64,000 bases of DNA from Pseudomonas synxantha (GCF_900105675.1 NZ_LT629786.1:558001-622000), one strand, 5' to 3'. Shown: positions 36,265 through 45,657, counted from the stretch's first letter. Numbers and translations: made by a program. The notes: generated by a model from the sequence alone, not told the origin.

Positions 36265-36308
36265 TTGAAATTTATATATTGAGATATTTCAAGATCTAGG
36301 TTTATAGT
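36265..36308 (+). promoter_or_regulatory. Promoter and overlapping inverted repeat of the arabinose-type operon
   Basis: TTGAGA (36279-36284), 18-bp spacer and TATAGT (36303-36308) form a sigma-70 promoter with a start near 36315. An inverted repeat TTGAAAT (36265-36271) / ATTTCAA (36286-36292) covers the -35, the right place for a repressor; the IclR protein encoded at the end of the operon is the natural candidate. The segment is strikingly AT-rich for this genome. Confidence 0.6.
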
Positions 36309-36332
36309 CGCCTGCATCAGCACTCACTATCA

Positions 36333-36340
36333 AAAAATAA
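36333..36340 (+). promoter_or_regulatory. Possible Hfq/Crc site before the SDR gene
   Basis: AAAAATAA within an A-rich tract fits AANAANAA and ends 13 bases before the ATG, next to the AGGTGAAG ribosome site, where Hfq/Crc would block initiation. Confidence 0.5.
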
Positions 36341-36353
36341 AACAGGTGAAGCG

Positions 36354-37175
36354 ATGCAGGCACAACCGTTGTCACTACCCGCGGTGCCCGAGCCGACTTA
36401 CGGCGAGCGTTTGAAGAACAAGGTAGTGATCGTCACCGGCGCTGCCCAAGGCATTGGCGAAGCGATTGTCGCCTGCTTCCAGGCCCAGCAGGCGCGCTTG
36501 GTGATTGCCGATATCCAGGGCGAAAAAATCGAGAAGATCGCCGCCCATTGGCGTGAACGCGGTGCGCAGATCCATGCCCAGCCTGTCGATATCACCTCCA
36601 AGGATCAATGGCAGGCGCTGGTCAACCTGGCCATCGAACGCTTCGGCCGCGTAGATGTGCTGGTCAACTGCGCCGGGGTCAATGTGTTCCGCGACCCCTT
36701 GGCGATGACCGACGAAGACTGGCGCCGTTGCTTTGCCATCGACCTCGACGGCGCCTGGTACGGCTGCCGCTCGGTGTTGCCGCCCATGATCGAGCAGGGC
36801 ATCGGCAACATCATCAATATTGCCTCCACCCATTCCAGCCACATCATTCCCGGCTGCTTTCCCTATCCCGTCGCCAAGCATGGCCTGCTCGGCCTCACCC
36901 GCGCCCTGGGCATCGAATACGCGTCCAAGGGCATCCGTGTGAATGCCATCGCCCCGGGTTATATCGAAACCCAGCTCAACGTCGACTACTGGAACGGTTT
37001 CCCAGACCCTCACGCCGAGCGTCAGCGCGCGTTCGACCTGCACCCGCCCAAGCGCATCGGCCAGCCCATCGAGGTGGCGATGACCGCGCTGTTCCTGGCG
37101 ACCGACGAGGCGCCCTTTATCAATGCCACCTGCCTGATGATCGATGGCGGGCGGTCCGTGATGTACCACGACTAA
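36354..37175 (+). CDS. SDR-family dehydrogenase, probable sugar 1-dehydrogenase
   Basis: A 273-residue short-chain dehydrogenase: cofactor motif TGAAQGIGE at 29-37, NCAG near 103-106, catalytic Ser in ASTHSS near 154-159, and YPVAK near 168-172 (Tyr and Lys). VIADIQ after the second strand, with Asp, suggests NAD preference. It is the first gene before araFGH, so oxidation of L-arabinose (or D-galactose/L-fucose) to the lactone is the likely role, starting the non-phosphorylative pathway. The lactonase, dehydratase and later enzymes are not in this window. Confidence 0.82.
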   Translation: MQAQPLSLPAVPEPTYGERLKNKVVIVTGAAQGIGEAIVACFQAQQARLVIADIQGEKIEKIAAHWRERGAQIHAQPVDITSKDQWQALVNLAIERFGRVDVLVNCAGVNVFRDPLAMTDEDWRRCFAIDLDGAWYGCRSVLPPMIEQGIGNIINIASTHSSHIIPGCFPYPVAKHGLLGLTRALGIEYASKGIRVNAIAPGYIETQLNVDYWNGFPDPHAERQRAFDLHPPKRIGQPIEVAMTALFLATDEAPFINATCLMIDGGRSVMYHD

Positions 37176-37185
37176 AGCGTTTTCC

Positions 37186-37196
37186 AATAACAAGAA
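37186..37196 (+). promoter_or_regulatory. Probable Hfq/Crc site at the araF ribosome binding region
   Basis: AATAACAAGAA is an uninterrupted AAN repeat directly touching the AAGGAGG of araF. This is the textbook position for catabolite repression by Hfq with Crc in pseudomonads, and a sugar importer is a typical target. Confidence 0.65.
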
Positions 37197-37208
37197 GGAG
37201 GTGGTTCA

Positions 37209-38188
37209 TGTTCAAGAAGGCACTCGGGGCTGTGGCGCTGGCGTTGGCGTTCAGCGGCGTTGTATCGGCTGAAGAAGTCAAGATCGGTTTTTTGGTCAAG
37301 CAGGCCGAGGAGCCCTGGTTCCAGACCGAATGGGCCTTCGCCGAAAAAGCCGGCAAGGAACACGGTTTCACCGTGATCAAGATCGCCGTGCCCGACGGCG
37401 AGAAAACCCTCTCGGCCATCGACAGCCTGGCCGCCAACGGCGCCAAGGGCTTTGTGATCTGCCCGCCGGACGTGTCCCTGGGCCCGGCCATCGTCGCCAA
37501 GGCCAAGGTCAATGGCCTGAAAGTGATGGCCGTGGATGACCGCTTTGTCGATGCCAAGGGCAACTTCATGGAGGACGTGCCGTACCTGGGCATGGCCGCC
37601 TTCGAAGTGGGCCAGAAGCAGGGCGCCGCCATGGCCGCCGAGGCGAAGAAACGCGGGTGGGACTGGAAGGACACTTACGCGGTGATCAACACCTTCAACG
37701 AGCTCGATACCGGTAAAAAGCGCACCGACGGCTCGATCAAATCCCTGGAAGAAGCCGGCATCCCCAAGGATCACATCCTCACCGCTGCCCTCAAGACTCT
37801 TGACGTGCCTGGCAGCATGGACGCCACCAACTCGGCCCTGGTCAAGCTGCCCGGCGGTGCGAAGAACCTGATCATCGGCGGCATGAACGACAACACCGTG
37901 CTCGGCGGCGTGCGCGCCACTGAAAGCGCCGGCTTCAAGGCCGCCAACGTGATCGGCATCGGCATCAATGGCACCGACGCCATCGGCGAATTGAAGAAAG
38001 CCGACAGCGGTTTCTTCGGCTCCATGCTGCCGAGCCCGCATATCGAAGGCTATAACACCGCGCTGATGATGTACGAGTGGGTCACCAAAGGCACTGAACC
38101 ACCGAAGTACACCGCCATGGACGAAGTCACCCTGATCACCCGCGAGAACTTCAAGGAAGAACTGACCAAGATCGGGCTGTGGAAATGA
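37209..38188 (+). CDS. araF: L-arabinose ABC transporter, periplasmic binding protein AraF
   Basis: A 326-residue protein with a Sec signal ([21 protein letters not shown], cut after about 21). The mature start [21 protein letters not shown], then [32 protein letters not shown], is highly like E. coli AraF; the [15 protein letters not shown] segment near 229-243 holds binding-site residues. It captures L-arabinose in the periplasm and delivers it to AraGH. Excellent ribosome site AAGGAGG. The stop overlaps the araG start (ATGA). Confidence 0.93.
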
Positions 38189-39684
38189 CCGCTGCGGCCC
38201 TGCGTTTCGACGCGATCGGCAAAACCTTTCCCGGGGTCAAGGCGTTGGACGGCATCAGCTTCACCGCCCACCCCGGGCAGGTGCACGCCCTGATGGGCGA
38301 GAACGGTGCGGGCAAGTCGACGCTGCTGAAAATCCTCGGCGGCGCTTACATTCCCAGCAGCGGCAGCGTGCAGATCGGCACGCAGGTCATGGCGTTCAAA
38401 AATGCCGCCGACAGCATCGCCAGCGGCGTCGCGGTGATCCACCAGGAACTGCACCTGGTGCCGGAAATGAGCGTCGCCGAGAACCTGTTCCTCGGGCACT
38501 TGCCGACGCGCCTGGGCGTGGTCAATCGCGCCCTGCTGCGCCAGCAGGCGCTGACGTGTCTCAAGGGCCTGGCCGATGAGATCGACCCCGACGAGAAGCT
38601 TGGGCGCCTGTCCCTGGGCCAGCGCCAACTGGTGGAAATCGCCAAGGCGCTGTCCCGTGGCGCCAACGTGATCGCCTTCGATGAACCCACCAGCAGCTTG
38701 TCGGCGCGGGAAATCGACCGGTTGATGGCGATCATCGCGCGCCTGCGTGACGAGGGCAAAGTGGTGCTCTACGTGTCGCACCGCATGGAAGAAGTGTTCC
38801 GTATCTGCGATGCGGTGACGGTGTTCAAGGACGGTCGCTATGTGCGCACCTTCGAAGACATGAGCACCCTGACCCACGACCAGTTGGTGACCTGCATGGT
38901 CGGCCGCGATATCCAGGACATCTACGACTACCGCCCGCGGGAGCAGGGCGAGGTGGCGCTCAAGGTCGACGGCCTGCTCGGCCCGGGGCTGCGTGAGCCG
39001 ATCAGTTTCCAGGTGCGCAAGGGCGAGATCCTCGGCCTGTTCGGGCTGGTGGGCGCGGGGCGCACCGAGCTGTTTCGTTTGCTCAGCGGCCTGGAGCGCG
39101 CCAGCGCCGGCAGCCTGGAGCTGTGCGGGCAAGCGCTGCAGTTGCGCTCACCCCGCGACGCCATCGCCGCCGGCGTGTTGCTGTGCCCGGAGGACCGCAA
39201 AAAGGAAGGCATCATCCCGCTGGCCAGCGTCGCCGAAAACATCAACATCAGTGCCCGCGCGGCGCATTCCACCTTTGGCTGGCTGTTGCGCGAAGGCTGG
39301 GAGAAGGGCAACGCCGACCGGCAGATCCAGGCGATGCGGGTCAAAACCCCAAACGCCGCGCAGAAGATCCTGTACCTCTCCGGCGGCAACCAGCAGAAGG
39401 CCATTCTGGGCCGCTGGCTGTCGATGCCGATGAAAGTGCTGCTGCTGGACGAGCCCACCCGTGGCATCGATATCGGCGCCAAGTCAGAGATCTACCAGAT
39501 CATCCATAACCTGGCGGCCAGCGGCATTGCGGTGATCGTGGTGTCCAGCGACCTGATGGAAGTGATGGGCATTGCCGACCGTATCCTGGTCATGAGCGAA
39601 GGCGCCCTGGCCGGTGAATTGCCCCGCGAGCGGGCGGATGAAGCACGGCTGCTGCAACTGGCACTCCCGCGTTCGCGGGCTTGA
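38185..39684 (+). CDS. araG: L-arabinose ABC transporter, ATP-binding protein AraG
   Basis: A 499-residue protein with two fused ABC domains. The first has Walker [10 protein letters not shown] near 39-47, signature LSLGQRQ near 143 and Walker [11 protein letters not shown] near 163-172. The second starts at about 255 with the reduced Walker [13 protein letters not shown] usual in this sugar-transporter class, signature YLSGGNQQK near 395 and Walker [13 protein letters not shown] near 418-429. It powers AraH. The start ATG 38185 overlaps araF. Confidence 0.93.
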   Translation: MTAAALRFDAIGKTFPGVKALDGISFTAHPGQVHALMGENGAGKSTLLKILGGAYIPSSGSVQIGTQVMAFKNAADSIASGVAVIHQELHLVPEMSVAENLFLGHLPTRLGVVNRALLRQQALTCLKGLADEIDPDEKLGRLSLGQRQLVEIAKALSRGANVIAFDEPTSSLSAREIDRLMAIIARLRDEGKVVLYVSHRMEEVFRICDAVTVFKDGRYVRTFEDMSTLTHDQLVTCMVGRDIQDIYDYRPREQGEVALKVDGLLGPGLREPISFQVRKGEILGLFGLVGAGRTELFRLLSGLERASAGSLELCGQALQLRSPRDAIAAGVLLCPEDRKKEGIIPLASVAENINISARAAHSTFGWLLREGWEKGNADRQIQAMRVKTPNAAQKILYLSGGNQQKAILGRWLSMPMKVLLLDEPTRGIDIGAKSEIYQIIHNLAASGIAVIVVSSDLMEVMGIADRILVMSEGALAGELPRERADEARLLQLALPRSRA

Positions 39685-39702
39685 AGAATAAGAGGTGTGG
39701 GT

Positions 39703-40668
39703 ATGTCTCAGGCAAAAACTGCAAAGGGCTTCTGGCCGGCGTTCAACCAGCGCAAATTTCTCGATGACTGGGTGATGCTGTTGGCGGCGTTGGGCATCTT
39801 TGTGCTCAGCGCTGTGTTTATCGATAACTTCCTGTCGCCGCTGAATATGCGTGGCCTGGGCCTGGCGATCTCCACCGTGGGCATTGCCGCGTGCACCATG
39901 CTGTTCTGCCTGGCGTCGGGGCATTTTGATTTGTCGGTGGGCTCGGTGATCGCCTGCGCCGGTGTAGTGGCGGGGATTGTGATCCGCGACACCGACAGTG
40001 TGGCACTTGGCGTGTCGGCGGCCCTGGCCATGGGCCTGGTGGTAGGGCTGATCAACGGCATTGTGATTGCCAAGCTGCGCATCAATGCACTGATTGCGAC
40101 GCTGGCGACCATGCAGATCGTGCGCGGCCTGGCCTACATCTTCTCCAACGGCAAGGCGGTGGGGGTGATGGACGAAGGCTTCTTTGTGTTCGGCAACGGC
40201 CAGTTGATGGGCGTGCCGGTGCCGATCGTCATCACCGTGCTGTGCTTTGTATTCTTCGGCTGGCTGCTCAACTACACCAGCTATGGGCGCAACACCATGG
40301 CCATTGGTGGCAACCAGGAAGCTGCGCTATTGGCAGGTGTGAATGTTGACCGCACCAAGATCATTATCTTTGCCGTGCACGGTTTGATCGGCGCACTGGC
40401 CGGGGTGATCCTCGCCTCGCGCATGACCTCCGGCCAGCCGATGATCGGCCAGGGCTTCGAATTGACGGTGATCTCTGCGTGCGTACTGGGCGGGGTATCG
40501 CTGAGCGGCGGAATCGGCATGATCCGCCACGTGATTGCGGGTGTGCTGATTCTGGCGATCATCGAGAACGCGATGAACCTTAAAAACATCGACACGTTTT
40601 ACCAGTACGTGATTCGCGGCTCGATCCTGCTGCTGGCGGTCATCATCGACCGCATGAAACAACGCTGA
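39703..40668 (+). CDS. araH: L-arabinose ABC transporter, permease AraH
   Basis: A 321-residue permease of the BPD_transp_2 (RbsC-like) family with eight to ten membrane helices. GHFDLSVGSVIACAGVVAG near residues 75-93 and GRNTMAIGGNQEAALLAGVNV near 196-216 (the EAA-like loop contacting AraG) are typical. ATG 39703 is preceded by AGAGGTG. A compact REP palindrome follows and probably ends the operon mRNA. Confidence 0.92.
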   Translation: MSQAKTAKGFWPAFNQRKFLDDWVMLLAALGIFVLSAVFIDNFLSPLNMRGLGLAISTVGIAACTMLFCLASGHFDLSVGSVIACAGVVAGIVIRDTDSVALGVSAALAMGLVVGLINGIVIAKLRINALIATLATMQIVRGLAYIFSNGKAVGVMDEGFFVFGNGQLMGVPVPIVITVLCFVFFGWLLNYTSYGRNTMAIGGNQEAALLAGVNVDRTKIIIFAVHGLIGALAGVILASRMTSGQPMIGQGFELTVISACVLGGVSLSGGIGMIRHVIAGVLILAIIENAMNLKNIDTFYQYVIRGSILLLAVIIDRMKQR

Positions 40669-40684
40669 GTTATGTCAGGTGAGG

Positions 40685-40724
40685 ACTCAATGTGGGAGGG
40701 GGCTTGCCCCCTCCCACATTGAGT
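40685..40724. repeat. Compact REP palindrome
   Basis: The longest perfect copy in the window: ACTCAATGTGGGAGGGGGC, a TT centre and its exact complement, 19-bp arms. Between araH and the IclR gene, so it can act as a terminator or mRNA 3'-end stabiliser. Confidence 0.92.
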
Positions 40725-40789
40725 TCTCCTCTGTATTGGGGGGCGGTATTTGCCATAATGCCCCCGCTTTTTTATTTATAGGCCCGGAT

Positions 40790-41593
40790 ATGCAGGAAAA
40801 CGCCCACACCCCCGTCAAAGACGCCGCCCCCACCGGCACCCAGACCCTGCTGCGTGGCCTGGGGGTGGTGCAAGCGGTGGCGGCCGGTGCGCGGGATCTC
40901 AAGGAGATCGCCCGGCGCATCGGCACCACCCGCAGCACCACGCACCGCCTGGCCAGTTGCCTGGTGGATGAGCGTTACCTGCGCGTGGTGCCGCAGGTCG
41001 GCTACCTGTTGGGGCCAAAGCTGATCGAGCTGGGCTTCCAGGCCCGCGAAGAGTTGCCATTGGTGAGCCTGGCGGTGCCGTACCTGGACGAGCTGTCGGC
41101 CCTCACTGGTGACACCATCCACTTGGCGATCCGTGAATACGACGACGTGCTTTACCTGCACAAGAACCCCGGTCGCAACGGCCCGGAAATGCGCTCACGG
41201 GTTGGCCATCGTATGCCGCTGGCGCGCACCGGCATCGGCAAGGCGTTGCTGTTGGATGATTCGCCGCAGGAGTGGCAGCGCCTCTACGAAGTCAGCTTGC
41301 CGGCGGCAGGCAAAAACCTGCAATGGCCGCAGCACCCGGAGCAATCCTGGGCGCAATTCGAGCAGCGCATGGGTGAATATGTGGCGGGTGGTTATGCCTT
41401 CGATCTCGAAGATAACGAGCCGTCGATCCGCTGCGTGGCGGCACCGGTGCGTGATGCCGGTGGGCGTATTGTCGCTGGCATCAGCATCGCCAGTACCGTG
41501 CCCTACATGCCGCTGGAGAAAATGGCCGAGCTGATCCCTGTGATCAAACAGGTCGCAGCCCGGCTGTCAGCGGAGTTGGGTGCGAAAGCCTGA
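40790..41593 (+). CDS. IclR-family transcriptional regulator
   Basis: A 267-residue regulator: winged helix at about 18-75 (LLRGLGVVQAVAAGARDLKEIARRIGTTRSTTHRLASCL) and the GAF-like effector domain from about 95 to the end (RMPLARTGIGKALL, then IRCVAAPVRDAGGRIVAGISIA). By position it should sense a sugar or intermediate and control the SDR-araFGH operon, whose promoter carries an inverted repeat over the -35. ATG 40790 follows TATAGGCCCGGAT without a strong ribosome site; longer readings run through the REP palindrome. Confidence 0.88.
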   Translation: MQENAHTPVKDAAPTGTQTLLRGLGVVQAVAAGARDLKEIARRIGTTRSTTHRLASCLVDERYLRVVPQVGYLLGPKLIELGFQAREELPLVSLAVPYLDELSALTGDTIHLAIREYDDVLYLHKNPGRNGPEMRSRVGHRMPLARTGIGKALLLDDSPQEWQRLYEVSLPAAGKNLQWPQHPEQSWAQFEQRMGEYVAGGYAFDLEDNEPSIRCVAAPVRDAGGRIVAGISIASTVPYMPLEKMAELIPVIKQVAARLSAELGAKA

Positions 41594-42646
41594 TCAGGCT
41601 TTCAGGCTCGCCATGTCGATGACAAAGCGGTACTTCACGTCACCCGCGATCATGCGTGCGTAAGCCTCGTTGATCTGGCGGATATCGAGCATTTCGATGT
41701 CGCAGGTGATGTTGTGCTCGGCGCAGAAATCCAGGACTTCCTGGGTTTCGGCAATACCGCCGATCAGCGAACCGGCCAGTACTTTACGGCCCAGCACCAG
41801 CTTTGCGGCATTGACGGGCGGGTCCACCGGCTCGATCAGGCCGACCAGGATATGCACACCGTCAAAGCGCAGTACATCGAGGTAGGGGTTCAGGTCGTGT
41901 TGCACCGGGATGGTGTCCAGCAGGAAGTCGAAGTGCCCGGCAGCGGCTTTCATCTGCTCGGCGTCGGTGGACACGATCACATGGTCGGCGCCCTGGCGAC
42001 GGCCTTCCTCGGCCTTGCTGGCGGAGCGGGTGAACAGCGTGACTTCGGCGCCCATGGCCTTGGCAAACTTGATGCCCATGTGACCGAGGCCGCCCATGCC
42101 AAGAATCCCGACTTTATCGCCGGCCTTCACGCCGTAGTGCTTGAGCGGCGAGTAGGTGGTGATGCCCGCGCACAGGATCGGCGCGGCGCTGGCCAGGTCG
42201 AGCTTGGCCGGGATCTTCACCACGAAGTGCTCGCTGACCACAATGCTGTCGGAGTAACCACCCATGGTGTTGCTGCCATCCACACGGTCCGGGGTGGCGT
42301 AGGTCATGGTCGGGCCTTCGAGGCAGTATTGCTCGAGGTCTGACTGGCAGGCTTCGCAGTGGCGACACGAGTCGACCATGCAACCGACGCCGACCAGATC
42401 GCCGACTTTATGTGCGGTCACATTGGTGCCGACAGCGGTGACCTTGCCGACAATCTCATGGCCCGGCATCAGCGGGTAAACGGCGATGCCCCACTCGTTG
42501 CGTGCCTGGTGGATGTCGGAGTGGCAGACGCCGCAGTAGAGGATCTCGATGGCCACGTCATCGACGCGCGGGCTGCGGCGTTGAAACGACATGGGGGCGA
42601 GGGGAGTGGTGGCCGACTGGGCGGCATAACCTGTGGCGGTGTACAT
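41594..42646 (-). CDS. Zinc-dependent alcohol dehydrogenase / aldehyde reductase (YahK-like)
   Basis: A 350-residue medium-chain dehydrogenase of the cinnamyl alcohol dehydrogenase group. Catalytic zinc ligands: Cys39 with CGVCHSDIH, PGHE near 61-64, Cys in PILCAG near 158. Structural zinc: CRHCEACQSDLEQYC near 93-107. Cofactor site GMGGLGHMGIKFAKAMGAEV near 184, followed by FTRSASK, which suggests NADP. It probably reduces a range of aldehydes. It stands back to back with an AraC regulator, like E. coli yqhD-yqhC, so aldehyde-induced expression is plausible. Confidence 0.9.
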   Translation of the reverse strand: MYTATGYAAQSATTPLAPMSFQRRSPRVDDVAIEILYCGVCHSDIHQARNEWGIAVYPLMPGHEIVGKVTAVGTNVTAHKVGDLVGVGCMVDSCRHCEACQSDLEQYCLEGPTMTYATPDRVDGSNTMGGYSDSIVVSEHFVVKIPAKLDLASAAPILCAGITTYSPLKHYGVKAGDKVGILGMGGLGHMGIKFAKAMGAEVTLFTRSASKAEEGRRQGADHVIVSTDAEQMKAAAGHFDFLLDTIPVQHDLNPYLDVLRFDGVHILVGLIEPVDPPVNAAKLVLGRKVLAGSLIGGIAETQEVLDFCAEHNITCDIEMLDIRQINEAYARMIAGDVKYRFVIDMASLKA

Positions 42647-42826
42647 GGTAAACCTCGCTAAAGCTTGGACTGGAGAGGCGGCGCATTCTGCGCGCCGGCC
42701 CTGGGCGCGAACATGGCAAATGCTCCGAGTCTCATGCCTATTCGTCCGGGACTGGCATTGCTTTGGATGTATTCGCCGTCAGACCTGCGATGATGTTCTC
42801 ATCCCTTGTTCACGAAGTTTTTTGCC

Positions 42827-43720
42827 ATGTTGTTGACCCGCCATCTCGACGCCAACGCCACGCTGGTGTCCCTGATTGAAGGGCTTGCGCCCCGCGACGG
42901 TTTCTCCCCGACCAACCTGCCCGGCGTGCAGGTGCTGCGTGCCAGTTGCGACGTGGCGCGTGGGCCGCAGATCTACGAGCCAAGCCTGATGTTCGTGGCC
43001 CAAGGCAGCAAGGTTGCCTACCTCGGCCCGAGAACACTGGAGTATGGCGCCGGGCATTACCTGGTCCAGGCGATGCCGGTGCCGTTCGAGTGCGAGACCT
43101 TTGCCATGGCGCCTGGCGCGCCGCTGTTGGGCGTGACGGTGGGTATCGATCGGGTGGTGCTGGGGGAGTTGGTCATTGCCATGGGCATGCAGGGCGGACC
43201 ACCGCCGACGGCGCAGACCTTGGAGTCGATGAGTTCGGTGGTGCTGGACGATGCCATGCGCGGCTGCGTGGAGCGGCTGTTGCAGTGCCTGCACGATCCG
43301 CTGGAAAGCCGGATCATGGGCCCGGCGCGGGTACGCGAATTGTTGTTCACCGCGTTGCGTGGGCCCCAGGCGGATGTGTTGCGTGCGTTGGTGGAACAGC
43401 AGGGGCAGTTTTCGCGAATCGCCACGTCATTGAACCACCTGCATGCCCATTACGCCGAGCCGCTGAATATCGAGACGTTGGCCGGTTATGCCCATATGAG
43501 TGCCTCGACCTTTCATGAGCATTTCAAGCGCTGCACCTTGTTGTCGCCGGTGCAGTACCTCAAGCGCCTGCGGTTGTTGAAGGCTCAGCAGTTGTTACTG
43601 ATAGACGGCATGAGTGTGGCGCAGGCGGCACATAGCGTGGGGTATCAGAGTACGTCGCAGTTCAGTCGCGAGTACAAGCGCTACTTCCTGCGTAACCCTG
43701 GTGAAGAGCGCGCTGCATAG
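42827..43720 (+). CDS. AraC-family regulator with AraC_N domain (YqhC-like)
   Basis: A 297-residue activator: N-terminal cupin-like AraC_N domain (FVAQGSKVAYLGPRTLEYGAGHYLVQAMPVPFECET near 50-90) and C-terminal double HTH from about 195 (LNIETLAGYAHMSASTFHEHFK and SVAQAAHSVGYQSTSQFSREYKRYF). ATG 42827 was preferred over a TTG seven codons earlier. Divergent from the zinc aldehyde reductase across 180 bp, the arrangement of YqhC, which activates its reductase when electrophilic aldehydes appear. Confidence 0.88.
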   Translation: MLLTRHLDANATLVSLIEGLAPRDGFSPTNLPGVQVLRASCDVARGPQIYEPSLMFVAQGSKVAYLGPRTLEYGAGHYLVQAMPVPFECETFAMAPGAPLLGVTVGIDRVVLGELVIAMGMQGGPPPTAQTLESMSSVVLDDAMRGCVERLLQCLHDPLESRIMGPARVRELLFTALRGPQADVLRALVEQQGQFSRIATSLNHLHAHYAEPLNIETLAGYAHMSASTFHEHFKRCTLLSPVQYLKRLRLLKAQQLLLIDGMSVAQAAHSVGYQSTSQFSREYKRYFLRNPGEERAA

Positions 43721-43743
43721 CATTTCAGGCCAAACCACACTCC

Positions 43744-43838
43744 AAATGTGGGAGGGGGCTTGCCCCCGATGACGGTGTATCAGTTAGCTAATCTTTAGCT
43801 GACCCACCGCAATCGGGAGCAAGCCCCCTCCCACATTT
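43744..43838. repeat. REPIN: inverted REP pair
   Basis: AAATGTGGGAGGGGGCTTGC... at 43744 and its complement ending at 43838, with a spacer containing GTTAGCTAATCTTTAGCTGACC. The two arms differ at one spot (CCCCCGAT versus ATCGGGAG). Confidence 0.9.
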
Positions 43839-43855
43839 AGATTGATGTTGGCCAT

Positions 43856-43880
43856 AAAAAAGGCTCCCGATTGGGAGCCT
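43856..43880 (-). terminator. Rho-independent terminator of the ETF-QO gene
   Basis: On the minus strand AGGCTCCC, AATC loop, GGGAGCCT then six Ts; it begins 8 bases after the stop codon. Confidence 0.92.
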
Positions 43881-43887
43881 CAGTGGC

Positions 43888-45552
43888 TTACATATTCGGG
43901 TAAGTCGGCCCACCCGCACCTTCGGGTGTCACCCAGGTAATGTTCTGCGAAGGGTCCTTGATGTCACAGGTCTTGCAGTGCACGCAGTTCTGGGCGTTGA
44001 TCTGAAAGCGCTTCTCGCCGTCTTCCTTGGTGATCACTTCATACACGCCGGCCGGGCAGTAGCGCTGCGCCGGTTCATCGTAGAGCGGCAGGTTGGTGCC
44101 GATCGGGATGCTCGGGTCTTTCAACTTCAAGTGGCAAGGCTGCTCTTCTTCGTGGTTGGTACCGGAGATGAACACCGAGCTCAGTTTGTCGAAGCTCAGC
44201 TTGCCGTCGGGCTTGGGGTAGTCGATTTTCTTGCAGTCTTTGGCCAGCTTGAGGCAGGCGTAGTCCGGCTTTGTGTCGTGCAGGGTGAACGGCATCTTGC
44301 CGCCGAGGATGTTCTGGTCGAACCAGTTGAAGCCGGCGCCGATGATCGGGCCGAACTTGTGCATCGCCGGGCCGAAGTTACGGGTGGCGAACAATTCCTC
44401 ATACAGCCAGCTGGCTTTGAAGCCGTCGACATACGCGGTCAGCTCGTCACCGCCTTCGGATTCGGCGAACAGACGATCAGCAACCGCATCGGCGGCGAGC
44501 ATGCCGGACTTCATCGCGGTGTGGCTGCCCTTGATCTTGGCGAAGTTCAGGGTGCCGAGGTCGCAACCGATCAGCGCTCCGCCCTTGAAGACCATCTTGG
44601 GCAGCGAGTTCAGGCCACCTTTGCAGATGGCGCGGGCGCCGTAGCTGACGCGCTTGCCGCCTTCCAGGTACTGGGCCAGCACCGGGTGGTGCTTGAGGCG
44701 CTGGAACTCATCGAAGGGCGACAGGAAGGTGTTGCTATAGGACAGGTCGACGATCAGGCCGACCACTACCTGGTTATTTTCCAGGTGATAGAGGAACGAA
44801 CCACCGGTGTTTTCGGCGCTCATGATGTCCAGCGGCCAACCGGCGGTGTGCACCACCAGGCCTGGCTGATGCTTGGCCGGGTCGATTTCCCAGATTTCCT
44901 TCAGGCCGATGCCGTAGTGCTGGGCGTCGGCGTCGCTGTCCAGGTTGAAACGCTGGATCAACTGCTTGCCGATATGGCCACGGCAGCCTTCGGCAAACAG
45001 CGTGTACTTGCCACGCAATTCCATGCCCGGGGTATATACGCCTTCCTTGGGCTTGCCTTCACGGTCGACACCGAGGTCACCGGTGATGATTCCACGCACC
45101 ACGCCGTTCTCGTCGAAGAGTGCTTCCTGGGCGGCGAAGCCTGGGTAGACTTCCACGCCCAGGTTTTCGGCCTGCTGGGCCAGCCAGCGGCACAGGTTGC
45201 CCAGGGAAATGATGTAGTTGCCTTCGTTGTGCATGGTCTTGGGCACGAAGAAGTCGGGAACCTTGGTGGAGGTATCGCTGCTGCGCAGCACGTAGATGTC
45301 GTCACGCACCACCGGCGTGTTGAGCGGGGCGCCGAGCTCTTTCCAGTCCGGGAACAGTTCGTTCAGGGCCCGGGGTTCGAACACGGCACCGGAGAGGATG
45401 TGGGCGCCGACTTCGGAGCCTTTCTCGACCACGCAGACGCTGATTTCCTTACCGGCTTCGGCGGCCTTCTGCTTCAGGCGGCAGGCGGCAGACAGGCCAG
45501 CCGGGCCAGCGCCGACGATGACCACGTCGAATTCCATGTATTCGCGTTCCAC
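43888..45552 (-). CDS. Electron-transfer flavoprotein:ubiquinone oxidoreductase
   Basis: A 554-residue membrane-bound flavoprotein that passes electrons from reduced ETF (beta-oxidation and amino-acid dehydrogenases) to ubiquinone. FAD-binding VVIVGAGPAGLSAACRL near residues 9-25, FAEGCRGHIGKQL near 190, and a C-terminal 4Fe-4S site with CPAGVYEV near 505 and CVHCKTCDIKDP near 530-541. Full family length. A GTG start at 45552 is supported by AGGAGA seven bases upstream; ATG 45537 is the alternative. Divergent from its partner genes etfBA across a region with a PsrA-like site. Confidence 0.95.
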   Translation of the reverse strand: MEREYMEFDVVIVGAGPAGLSAACRLKQKAAEAGKEISVCVVEKGSEVGAHILSGAVFEPRALNELFPDWKELGAPLNTPVVRDDIYVLRSSDTSTKVPDFFVPKTMHNEGNYIISLGNLCRWLAQQAENLGVEVYPGFAAQEALFDENGVVRGIITGDLGVDREGKPKEGVYTPGMELRGKYTLFAEGCRGHIGKQLIQRFNLDSDADAQHYGIGLKEIWEIDPAKHQPGLVVHTAGWPLDIMSAENTGGSFLYHLENNQVVVGLIVDLSYSNTFLSPFDEFQRLKHHPVLAQYLEGGKRVSYGARAICKGGLNSLPKMVFKGGALIGCDLGTLNFAKIKGSHTAMKSGMLAADAVADRLFAESEGGDELTAYVDGFKASWLYEELFATRNFGPAMHKFGPIIGAGFNWFDQNILGGKMPFTLHDTKPDYACLKLAKDCKKIDYPKPDGKLSFDKLSSVFISGTNHEEEQPCHLKLKDPSIPIGTNLPLYDEPAQRYCPAGVYEVITKEDGEKRFQINAQNCVHCKTCDIKDPSQNITWVTPEGAGGPTYPNM

Positions 45553-45657
45553 AGGCTATCTCCTACTCAAGGCTCAACAGGCTTTTTTTTTCTAATGGGT
45601 GGAGGTTCGGCGGGGTTCTGCTCAACGGCAGCACCCACCTGTCTCTCTAGGTGGCGC

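Noticed and set aside
36608..37208. Plus-frame N-terminal extension running from inside the SDR gene into araF
   Set aside because: The araF start has a strong ribosome site and a signal peptide; the extension is an out-of-frame reading of the SDR gene.
28860..43888. Integrative element or prophage
   Set aside because: No integrase, tRNA target, direct repeat ends or phage genes were seen; the gene content is metabolic.
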